The notes under the pieces: model-generated
What the model saw: the letters and a program-made list of their open reading frames with translations, nothing else
Database searches by the model: none
Told to the model about the DNA's origin: nothing
IMG/VR virus record: IMGVR_UViG_3300044641_006891
Coordinates: 1-20,534 of that record
DNA from: a virus
Reading direction: 5' to 3' (one strand)
DNA: 20,534 nucleotides
Shown here: piece after piece, positions 1 through 6,330 of the stretch
How the letters are laid out: the number at the start of each line of letters is the position of its first letter
How positions within the stretch are numbered: the stretch's first letter is position 1
Program-made: the position numbers and the translations under genes

Positions 1-206
1 CTAGCTTGAGCAGTTGCTTCAGCGTGGGTTATTTGGCCTTCAAGCGTTTCGTACGCGATTTTGTCCCATTTGTCCCCGATCTCTATGTATCGAAGTCGAT
101 GTAAAAAGGCGTGCATCGCAACGTTGACTTTGACCAAATTACTCGGGTCGTCAGTCCCGCCGGCATGTGTCGGAACTAGGTGATGCTTGTGGTAGTGGAT
201 TTTCAT
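1..206 (-). CDS. HNH homing endonuclease, 5' part (cut by window edge)
   Basis: This gene is too short for a simple ORF listing because the window ends inside it; 68 codons are visible from ATG at 206. The start encodes a compact HNH nuclease core: paired histidines at residues 8-9 followed by LVPTHAGGTDDPSNLV, then an asparagine at about 23 and a histidine near 32 or 36. That spacing, with GG-D-x3-NLV, is typical of phage free-standing HNH endonucleases, which cut intron-less or endonuclease-less alleles and spread by repair. It follows the Mu F-like head gene after a 20-nt gap that contains a GGGTAAAA octamer only 7 nt before the ATG. The rest of the protein, including any DNA-binding repeats, is outside the window. 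The family call is confident; the target site is unknown. Confidence 0.8.
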   Translation of the reverse strand, partial: MKIHYHKHHLVPTHAGGTDDPSNLVKVNVAMHAFLHRLRYIEIGDKWDKIAYETLEGQITHAEATAQA

Positions 207-213
207 ATGCTAG

Positions 214-221
214 TTTTACCC
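214..221 (-). promoter_or_regulatory. GGGTAAAA octamer before partial HNH gene
   Basis: Coding-strand GGGTAAAAC between the F-like stop and the HNH ATG, 7 nt from the ATG. Confidence 0.6.
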
Positions 222-226
222 ATCCG

Positions 227-883
227 TCATCTATATTCAACCCGGCAGCGGCAATGGTCGTAACACTGGCACTCGCGTCCAGGCATTGGAAGTGTGCCGA
301 TGGGTTGCCATCCTCTCGCCGCATAGTTGCGGCAGTCGGGGCATACTCTGGAATCGTGTCTGTCAATGCGACGCATTTCCCGATATCCCTGCTCGGTCCG
401 AACGTACGACCGTCCTAAGTCAAAGAACGAATAGCTGGGGTTTGCAATGTAGCGGATGACCCGGCCGATAAGACCTAGCCAACTACCCACGCCTTCACGA
501 AAGTCTTCAGTCTGATCGCCTATAAGAATGGTTCCATTATCAATGGACGTTTTCGTCTCATCTAGAAACTTTATCAGAGGCGGCATCATGTCACCGACTA
601 TCACCGGCCACGCTCTTTCCATTTTTGCCTTTGGGTTTGAGTCCCCAGCGCCTAAATAGACCGCCGCAAGGGCAGAAACCAGGGTTTTGTCCATGAGCGA
701 CCTTTCATACTCGTTCCACTTGAGTTGTTTGTCACGGAGGCCCTTGACCAAAGCTTTGGACTCTTTAGTCATCCGCTCTTCAAGAGCCTCTTGCGATCCG
801 GTTTTCTTAGCCAGGGTTTCAGCCTGCCCGTAGTAGTCGGGCCGGCGTTTTGTTACCATCCCGACTGCTGAGAGCAGGTCCAT
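227..883 (-). CDS. Mu F-like minor head morphogenesis protein
   Basis: This 218-residue protein carries a cysteine cluster at its C-terminus: DSRVCPDC near residue 180, then CQCYDHCRCRVEY at the very end. A C-x2-C pair followed by a C/H-rich CRC tail is the hallmark of the phage head morphogenesis family of Mu gpF and SPP1 gp7, minor capsid proteins that work with the portal. The N-terminal two thirds is mostly helical and was not recognised. The family is usually longer, so this may be a shortened member or a split function. The ATG lies 6 nt after the stop of the upstream I-like gene, and the portal is one gene further upstream, which matches the usual portal/F/I head module although the order is rearranged. 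A second reading of the tail as a generic zinc-binding end is possible. Confidence 0.7.
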   Translation of the reverse strand: MDLLSAVGMVTKRRPDYYGQAETLAKKTGSQEALEERMTKESKALVKGLRDKQLKWNEYERSLMDKTLVSALAAVYLGAGDSNPKAKMERAWPVIVGDMMPPLIKFLDETKTSIDNGTILIGDQTEDFREGVGSWLGLIGRVIRYIANPSYSFFDLGRSYVRTEQGYREMRRIDRHDSRVCPDCRNYAARGWQPIGTLPMPGRECQCYDHCRCRVEYR

Positions 884-889
884 AGTCTA

Positions 890-3343
890 TCAGCTGAACA
901 TCGAACGCTTGAGCGCTTCAACATAATCCAAACCCTCGGTCTCGACCAGACGCAGCGCCTTAGCATGCGGGTCCATGTCTTCTTCAGCATATTGGAAGCT
1001 GCCGCCAGGAACCATCTCGCCGTAGGTGACCATAGGAGGAAGGTTGTTGAGCAGACCGAGTAGCTTGGTGGCAGGGGTTTCGCCTTCGCTGAACTCCAGA
1101 GTGCCGAACTCGAGACCTTCACAGTAGGACTGCAGCTCGTGTTGGGGCATGATGCCATCCACGATTTTGCCTTCGCTATAGAGAGAGTCCACGAACTGCG
1201 CGATTTTCTCTTTGCGAGCATTCATTTTGCTCTCTTGGTACTCACGCTTGATGCGACCGTTCTCTTCCTTCAGCGCCTTCAGCTCTTCAAACATGGCGGT
1301 CATGTCGGGGCCGGCGTTCATGGGGCGTGACTGACCCATCGAGCCCATGCCATACTCCATGCCGCAGAAGTCGTCAGACTCGCTGTAGCCGACGTTTTCA
1401 GAACCTTCCTCTTCGCCCTCTTCCTCGTAGGTAGAACCGAAACCAGTTTTGGTGTAGGGCTTTTTCTTCTCGGAGAAAGCACCACCGGACTGCTTGACTG
1501 TCTCATTGGGACCGCCTTCGAAGTCACCGCTGAGCTGCTTCTTCTTGCCGTTTTCGGCATAGGCACCGTCTGGACCCACAGTTTGGTCGGCTTCATCCAC
1601 TTTGTCGAACTGACCGCTTAGTTGCTTCTCAGAAGACTTTTTCTCACCGCGCTCGGAATAGGCGCCGCTGGGACCGACGGTCTCATTGTCGCCACCTTCG
1701 AAGTCACCACTGAGCTGCTTTTTCTTGCCTTTTTCTTCGGCGTGAGCGGTGACACCCAGTTCAGAAGTTTCTTCGTCAGCTTCAGGCTCAGCGTGGTTGA
1801 TGGCACCACCTTTGACAGCGGCGCGACCTTGGCTGGAGGTCTGACGCAGAACGCGCATGCTCTTGTCGCTCATGACATTGGTCATGCCGACAGCGAACAC
1901 AGTGTCGTCGGGAGTTTCTTCAGTCTCAGTGGGCACTTTAGTGTCCGAGTCTTCGCGGCCAGCAGGGTTGGCGCCAGAGGCAGTTTTTGGCTTGTTTACG
2001 CCGTAGCTGGCCTCATCGACATCGTATTGGTCCATGTTCTCGATCTGCTCTTTAGCAGACTCTTCGCCCTCGAAACGCTTGTCAGCGTCGTCAGACTTGG
2101 CGGTCTTTTTGCGATCGGCTTCCTGGGAACCGTTCTTGGCGGTGTTCAGGCGGTCGGCCTGCTGCTCGCCGTTCTTAGCGGTCTTCATGCGATCGACTTC
2201 ACCATCAGCGCCCTGCTTGCCGGGTTCCATGCGCTTGCCATAGCTGTCGTCGTCATTACGAGCGGTTTCGTAGCGGCCGAACTCGTCGTCCTCAGCGTGG
2301 TCGGCGAAAGGATTCTTGCCCTTGGCGAAAGACTTGCCGATGTCGGAACCAGACATTTCCTCGCCATCTTCGCCTTCACCGCCCTTGGCTTTGGCCTTCA
2401 TTTTCTCAGCATTCTTTTTGAAAGCTTCCGGCATTTCGCCGTGCTGCTCGTCCATGTCGCTGCTGAGTTCGGCCATTTTGGCTTTCACTTTTTCTTTGTA
2501 GACATTTTCTACAACTTGCATAACTTGGCCGTGAGCGCCTTTGGCTTGCTTACGGCTGATTTTTCCGTCTTCCATAAATGAATCCTCTGGGAGATTGTCT
2601 TCAAGGTCAGCCGTTTGCTGAGCTATTTCGTGTTCTGAGTATTGTGAGCTAGGGTTTTCAGGACTAGCTTCGTCAGTTTGGTTTTCGTCTTGGTCCTGGC
2701 TCAGCTCCGTTGTGGCAGAGCCGTCCGCGTCTTCGACTTCTGTTTCCTGTTGGTCTCCGTTGCTTTCCTGAAGGTCAGCCACAGCGGCGTTCATGTCGTT
2801 TCGAACTGCCTCGAGTTTCTCCTTTAACATCTCGATGGGGCTTTTTTCCACAATGAGAGTGGGACCAAGTTCCTCATCGAAAATGTCTTCAGGACTCAAA
2901 GTCATAGCGGCAAACTCGAATACCCCTTCTTTTTCAGAGAAAGAAAAAGGCTCTAGCCCTTTAACAGCAGGGGGTGCGGCACCCAGTAAGGCTAGGTGAC
3001 GTGCCGACCATTTCCCTGGATTGGGGTTGATTGTGCTATCAGGAGAGTAGAAAGAGATGGACACCTTTCGGTAGTGCCCGTCTTTCACGAGGTCTTTTGC
3101 TGTGTCGGTGAACTCTACATCCGCGTAAAGATTTTCTCCCTGGCGGGAGAAACCTTTGATCCACCCGTATGAAGGCACGCTATCATTATCGCCCTGGTGA
3201 CCGATAACTAAAGGTGCTTCATGTACGGTGGGGTCGTAAGTATCAACCACCTGCTGGAGATCTTTCGGCGAGAAAGTTCTCTGTACTCCTTGGGCAGAAG
3301 TTTGATCTCCTGCCTTGAAGACGTGAATCTTTTTCGTGAACAC
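890..3343 (-). CDS. Mu I-like prohead protease/scaffold protein with repeat-rich middle
   Basis: This is an 817-residue head protein in three parts. Residues 1-131 match the Mu gpI-like family: a IHVFKAG start, TYDP..HEAPLVIGH with a candidate catalytic histidine at 49, KVSISFYSPDS with candidate serines at 95 and 97, and the signature LALLGAAPPAVKGLEP. In Mu this domain is the prohead protease, and the scaffold is made from the same reading frame. Residues of about 150-640 are acidic, lysine-rich and low in complexity, with two sets of tandem repeats. The last 130 residues hold a coiled coil (EELKALKEENGRIKREYQ) and a scaffold-like tail. The start is GTG at 3343, chosen because it gives the family N-terminus; there is no clear Shine-Dalgarno sequence. 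A GGGTAAAA octamer lies 27 nt upstream. Family members are often about 350 residues, so the middle is an expansion. Confidence 0.8.
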   Translation of the reverse strand: MFTKKIHVFKAGDQTSAQGVQRTFSPKDLQQVVDTYDPTVHEAPLVIGHQGDNDSVPSYGWIKGFSRQGENLYADVEFTDTAKDLVKDGHYRKVSISFYSPDSTINPNPGKWSARHLALLGAAPPAVKGLEPFSFSEKEGVFEFAAMTLSPEDIFDEELGPTLIVEKSPIEMLKEKLEAVRNDMNAAVADLQESNGDQQETEVEDADGSATTELSQDQDENQTDEASPENPSSQYSEHEIAQQTADLEDNLPEDSFMEDGKISRKQAKGAHGQVMQVVENVYKEKVKAKMAELSSDMDEQHGEMPEAFKKNAEKMKAKAKGGEGEDGEEMSGSDIGKSFAKGKNPFADHAEDDEFGRYETARNDDDSYGKRMEPGKQGADGEVDRMKTAKNGEQQADRLNTAKNGSQEADRKKTAKSDDADKRFEGEESAKEQIENMDQYDVDEASYGVNKPKTASGANPAGREDSDTKVPTETEETPDDTVFAVGMTNVMSDKSMRVLRQTSSQGRAAVKGGAINHAEPEADEETSELGVTAHAEEKGKKKQLSGDFEGGDNETVGPSGAYSERGEKKSSEKQLSGQFDKVDEADQTVGPDGAYAENGKKKQLSGDFEGGPNETVKQSGGAFSEKKKPYTKTGFGSTYEEEGEEEGSENVGYSESDDFCGMEYGMGSMGQSRPMNAGPDMTAMFEELKALKEENGRIKREYQESKMNARKEKIAQFVDSLYSEGKIVDGIMPQHELQSYCEGLEFGTLEFSEGETPATKLLGLLNNLPPMVTYGEMVPGGSFQYAEEDMDPHAKALRLVETEGLDYVEALKRSMFS
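1465..1735 (-). repeat. Three tandem 90-nt coding repeats
   Basis: Three imperfect units of about 90 nt (30 residues) lie inside the I-like gene. Each reads roughly KQLSG-D/Q-F-(4-7 residues)-TV-x2-(D/S)GA(Y/F), followed by a lysine-rich linker. The outer two copies are nearly identical at the DNA level and offset by exactly 180 nt (around 1501 and 1681); the middle copy at about 1591 is more diverged. This is protein-coding repetition, not a CRISPR array. Confidence 0.85.
2075..2200 (-). repeat. Tandem 39-nt coding repeats
   Basis: Two clear 39-nt units, at about 2111-2149 and 2150-2188, with diverged partial copies on both sides, encode 13-residue repeats. Each has the form (R)-x-x-TAKNG-x-Q-x-AD, highly charged and probably disordered. 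They lie in the linker part of the I-like head protein. Confidence 0.75.
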
Positions 3344-3370
3344 TGTGTTAATGCGTGATCTCTTGGTTGA

Positions 3371-3378
3371 TTTTACCC
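3371..3378 (-). promoter_or_regulatory. GGGTAAAA octamer before I-like head gene
   Basis: Contains the portal stop codon TAA and lies 27 nt before the GTG of the next gene. Confidence 0.6.
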
Positions 3379-4899
3379 TTCTTCACGTGCTTCCTCAGTT
3401 GCTTCGTCTTCAGTGACCTTTTCGTCACCGAACGGTTTCTTCTGGGATTGCTGCTCGTTTTCAGGGTTTTCTTCAGCATCGGGGACCCCGTCACCATCAA
3501 GGTCAGGGGCTTCTCCCAACCCAACCTCTTCGCCGGTGTCGAGGTCCTGAACTGACTGCTGCTCTTCGCCTCCCATTTCGTTTTCAGCGCCGAAAATGGA
3601 ATTGTAGAGATCCCCATCAGTTTCCGGGTCATAAGTCGTGCGCTCTTCAGCTTCACCTTCTTTGTTTGTTTCGAAATCTGTGGCATCCTGTAGTTCCACA
3701 CGGAAGTGGCGCTCGATCCACTCTTTCTTAGGAGTGTAGCCTGACTGAATGAGAAGTGAGACATCAGGCATTGTGAGCGGGGATTCCTCTATGCGGAACT
3801 CGCGAGTAAGAGTGGGTGCGGCAACGTCAATGCCGAAATTCAGATCAACGATCCAACGAATGAGCGACTGAGACAGCGACTGAGAGATCATTTCTGATAG
3901 TTCTGCGGCTTTTACCACTCGAACTACGTTGGCTACTTGAGAAGATGCCCTTGATCCGGCTTCTGCTTGGCCAGCCTCATTCTCACCGCAAATCAGAACG
4001 CTGATTTCTTTATCGACATAGTCGATCAGATTTTTAAAAACATCAGGACTACCACTAGGCACCACAAAGTTCAGTTCATAACCCTCAGGTAGAATCATCG
4101 CGGTTTCTTGCGATAGATTCGAAAGGTGGTCATATAGTGTGTCTAGTTCTTTTGTAGAAGCGCTCAGTGGAGCAGTTGCTACAGCAGTTGGAGTTGCGAA
4201 TCTGTCGCCATATAGCACGTAAGATTCAATAGCCCTACGCCTAAACTTCACCAATGGATAGAGAATGCGGCCCATTGCTGAACCGTATGGATCACCGTTG
4301 TGACTTACGTAGTATCGATTAACGATAAACTTCCGCTTCGGAATTTCCACACCTTCGAACATTCGGTTGAATGTTAAGCAGCGCAGCATGAAGCCACCAG
4401 GAACACCTTCATCTTCCTGAAACACAAACCGACGCTGGTCGCGCATTCGAATGTCGAATGGAATGACACCGCGCTTCGTTTTTTTCCACATCACCTCACC
4501 GACCGAGAAGCCGGTGATTAGGCACTCGGCCATACCCTTGTAGATGTCGTCAAGGGGCATTTCTTCTAGAACTTCGGCAACAAAGTCACGAACAGCAAGA
4601 TCACCTGGCTTAGAACTGTATTCTTCTACATACCACGGTCTAGATGTTACTTCCTGAAGCAACTTCGAGAAGCATGCTTGTACTTGCTCATCATAATATA
4701 GTCGCTGATAAACTACAAGAGCACGATTGCCTCCCTTTTGAATAAGGAGGTCATCGTTCGGCCTGACAATCGTATTTCCGCTACCTGTAAAAGGAGACGA
4801 ACTCCCGAACATGTACACAGCGGACAAATTGTAAGGATCTGCGGTATAACGCGCGACCTCACCTGATGGAACCGGAGCTGTTTTAAATCTTTGTGCCAC
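3373..4899 (-). CDS. Mu gp29-like (DUF935) portal protein
   Basis: This 508-residue protein matches the DUF935 portal family, which forms the dodecameric DNA entry ring at the capsid vertex. Supporting stretches are LLQEVTSRPWYVEEY in the first 100 residues, ECLITGFSVGEVMWKK, MRDQRRFVFQEDEG, the helix LVKFRRRAIESYVLYGDRF, and the late ENEAGQAEAGSRASSQVA segment. The last 70 residues are acidic and contain DLDGDGVPDAEE (466-477), which resembles calcium-binding dockerin or thrombospondin type 3 repeats and is unusual for a portal. The start is GTG at 4899, preceded by GGAG at a spacing of 7 nt inside the 3' end of the upstream homing endonuclease gene. The stop codon TAA is part of a GGGTAAAA octamer. 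An alternative GTG two bases upstream is in another frame and gives no portal sequence. Confidence 0.88.
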   Translation of the reverse strand: MAQRFKTAPVPSGEVARYTADPYNLSAVYMFGSSSPFTGSGNTIVRPNDDLLIQKGGNRALVVYQRLYYDEQVQACFSKLLQEVTSRPWYVEEYSSKPGDLAVRDFVAEVLEEMPLDDIYKGMAECLITGFSVGEVMWKKTKRGVIPFDIRMRDQRRFVFQEDEGVPGGFMLRCLTFNRMFEGVEIPKRKFIVNRYYVSHNGDPYGSAMGRILYPLVKFRRRAIESYVLYGDRFATPTAVATAPLSASTKELDTLYDHLSNLSQETAMILPEGYELNFVVPSGSPDVFKNLIDYVDKEISVLICGENEAGQAEAGSRASSQVANVVRVVKAAELSEMISQSLSQSLIRWIVDLNFGIDVAAPTLTREFRIEESPLTMPDVSLLIQSGYTPKKEWIERHFRVELQDATDFETNKEGEAEERTTYDPETDGDLYNSIFGAENEMGGEEQQSVQDLDTGEEVGLGEAPDLDGDGVPDAEENPENEQQSQKKPFGDEKVTEDEATEEAREEG

Positions 4900-4900
4900 A

Positions 4901-5605
4901 CTATTTCTCCGAATGATGCGCGCGAGTATGCTGCGTCAAATTTCCTTTTCCTCCTTTAATTTCTTTTCCACAGTACTCACAAAGAAGGGTCGGTATATTT
5001 GCTCGCGCTGCGCTTAAAGCATCTTTATGATTTAACGTCAACGGAACTCCCTTTTTAGCACGTGAAATTGCTTCACCGACTGAAGTGGGACGTGGGCCAA
5101 GATTTTTCCCCTTTCTGCCAATGCTTATTTTTTGTTTATGAGCCTCGGTTCGTGGCCCTAGCTTGCGTCCTTTGCGTGTGTTGCTCATTTTTTGTTTTGT
5201 TTCAGGTGTGTGACCGCCGGATTTGACCGTCCAATGGTTCTCTCCTGATTTTGCCTCAGATGACGCAATCCTAGCTTGAGCAATTTGCCATGCGGAAGGT
5301 AGTCGACCAGCGTTATTTTTAGTCACGCCAGCCATACTCCACACTGCGTGTGCCGTTTTTGCAGTTTTCCAGTGTTGAACTCCATACTTTTTACGGTATG
5401 CTCTCCACAGCAGTAGATGAGCGATAAAATGCTCCCTTGCCATCAAATAAACCACACGCCTATTTTCCCCAAAAACACTCGTCGGAAAAATGTGGTGCTC
5501 CTCCACATAGCACGGGGCAGACTTTTTAGTCCATCCCCGCTGCTCTGCTTTGCGCATTAGTTTGATGTAGTGTTTTAGATAATTCACGCAAGACAAAACG
5601 GTCAT
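4901..5605 (-). CDS. HNH homing endonuclease with NUMOD-like repeats and zinc finger
   Basis: This 234-residue protein has an HNH core at residues 33-66: EEHHIFPTSVFGENRRVVYL followed by REHFIAHLLL, a form common in free-standing phage endonucleases. Residues of about 120-187 carry NUMOD3-like DNA-binding modules (GENHW, then two HTPETKQKMS/RTEAHKQKIS units each ending in KG..LGPR). The C-terminus is a C2H2-type finger, C209-x2-C212 then H226-x3-H230. It probably nicks or cuts a target at the baseplate/portal junction and spreads by repair. The gene lies between the gp25-like and portal genes, looks more AT-rich than its structural neighbours, and donates the portal's ribosome binding site at its 3' end. 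A GGGTAAAA octamer lies 6 nt before its ATG. Confidence 0.88.
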   Translation of the reverse strand: MTVLSCVNYLKHYIKLMRKAEQRGWTKKSAPCYVEEHHIFPTSVFGENRRVVYLMAREHFIAHLLLWRAYRKKYGVQHWKTAKTAHAVWSMAGVTKNNAGRLPSAWQIAQARIASSEAKSGENHWTVKSGGHTPETKQKMSNTRKGRKLGPRTEAHKQKISIGRKGKNLGPRPTSVGEAISRAKKGVPLTLNHKDALSAARANIPTLLCEYCGKEIKGGKGNLTQHTRAHHSEK

Positions 5606-5611
5606 ATTCTA

Positions 5612-5619
5612 TTTTACCC
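5612..5619 (-). promoter_or_regulatory. GGGTAAAA octamer before HNH gene
   Basis: Lies 6 nt before the ATG of the HNH endonuclease, in the gap after the gp25-like gene. Confidence 0.6.
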
Positions 5620-5634
5620 CTTCTCACTCTCTTG

Positions 5635-5653
5635 TAAATCGCAATGCGATTTA
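5635..5653. repeat. 19-nt perfect palindrome at the gp25/endonuclease junction
   Basis: The sequence TAAATCGCA-A-TGCGATTTA has 9-nt arms around a single central base. One arm includes the TAA stop of the gp25-like gene. With no real loop it is a poor RNA hairpin, so a protein-binding site or a relic of the endonuclease insertion is more likely. Confidence 0.8.
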
Positions 5654-6031
5654 GTTCGCCAACGCAAACTGTAAAGGAGGCTGAGGCACACCATTAACAC
5701 TGTACTGAATAAAAATCCTGTACAATCCGTCTTCACCCTGCGTCTCCCAGTCACCATTAACCGCTAGGGCTGTCAGACCAGGAACATTCTGTTTGATAGA
5801 GTACTGAATAGACGAGTTAACCTGGCTAGGATCGAGAATTTCCAGGATAAAGTCGTCAATGCCGTATGTAGCACGCATCACACGTTCGTAGTATCGGCAT
5901 TCCAACACACTGCGGATCTGCTGTGAAACGAGCGAATAATCTGTGCTAGTCGCCAGATTTCCGTTCTCCACCGTGAGAGGATAGCGCAGCCCGCGAATGC
6001 TAGGCGACAGAACTACGGGGGAAGTGCTCAT
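5651..6031 (-). CDS. gp25-like baseplate wedge protein
   Basis: This protein of about 126 residues matches the T4 gp25 / P2 gpW family, the conserved baseplate wedge part that helps start sheath polymerisation. The match rests on RGLRYPLTVENGNLA near the N-terminus, then SLVSQQIRSVLECRYYERVM, followed by TYGIDDFILEIL; the family signature is G-x-x-x-P-L, an L-x-Q-x-I-x-x-x-L helix and a (G/Y)ER-M-x-x-YG stretch. I chose ATG at 6031, which overlaps the previous stop as TGATG; a GTG at 6034 would add one residue. It follows the sheath and a small gene, the expected setting. The downstream neighbour is an HNH endonuclease, so the original next gene was probably the portal. Confidence 0.85.
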   Translation of the reverse strand: MSTSPVVLSPSIRGLRYPLTVENGNLATSTDYSLVSQQIRSVLECRYYERVMRATYGIDDFILEILDPSQVNSSIQYSIKQNVPGLTALAVNGDWETQGEDGLYRIFIQYSVNGVPQPPLQFALAN

Positions 6032-6330
6032 CACATGTACCGTCTTGTTATTTGAAATTCTAGCGCCGTTATTCGCTTTTTAGCTTCGTGGCGCGGAAGA
6101 TCGCTTTCCATCACCTTTCGGATCTCGGATTTGATTTCACTGTATCCCAGAGAAGTGTAGAACTCCGGGTCGATGTTTTTCTCTTCTTGTTTATGTCCAG
6201 AAAGAAGGCGGAAGCAGAGTAGGTCTAATGAGATACCCTGCTCACCCGCCTGTTTTTCTAGGGAAGAAAGAAGAGAGCCTGGAAGCAGTAGTGTCAGTTC
6301 CTCGTACATTTGGCTCTCTTGTGTTATCAT
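6031..6330 (-). CDS. Unknown 99-residue protein between sheath and baseplate genes
   Basis: The product is not recognised. The start overlaps the sheath stop (ATGA) and the stop overlaps the gp25-like start (TGATG), so it is almost certainly translated as part of this tail operon. The sequence is largely helical and charged. Residues of about 15-45 (LPGSLLSSLEKQAGEQGISLDLLCFRLL) faintly resemble the helix-turn of small ribbon-helix-helix proteins, but this is weak. Its place suggests a tail or baseplate helper. Confidence 0.7.
   Translation of the reverse strand: MITQESQMYEELTLLLPGSLLSSLEKQAGEQGISLDLLCFRLLSGHKQEEKNIDPEFYTSLGYSEIKSEIRKVMESDLPRHEAKKRITALEFQITRRYM

Noticed and set aside
1465-1735. 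Regularly spaced repeats as a CRISPR array
   Set aside because: Units of 90 nt are tandem, in frame and encode matching protein repeats, with no repeat-spacer alternation.
1622-2581. A 319-codon open frame on the plus strand
   Set aside because: It lies antisense to the repeat-rich I-like gene; long open antisense frames are expected opposite biased, low-complexity coding sequence, and its product is not protein-like.
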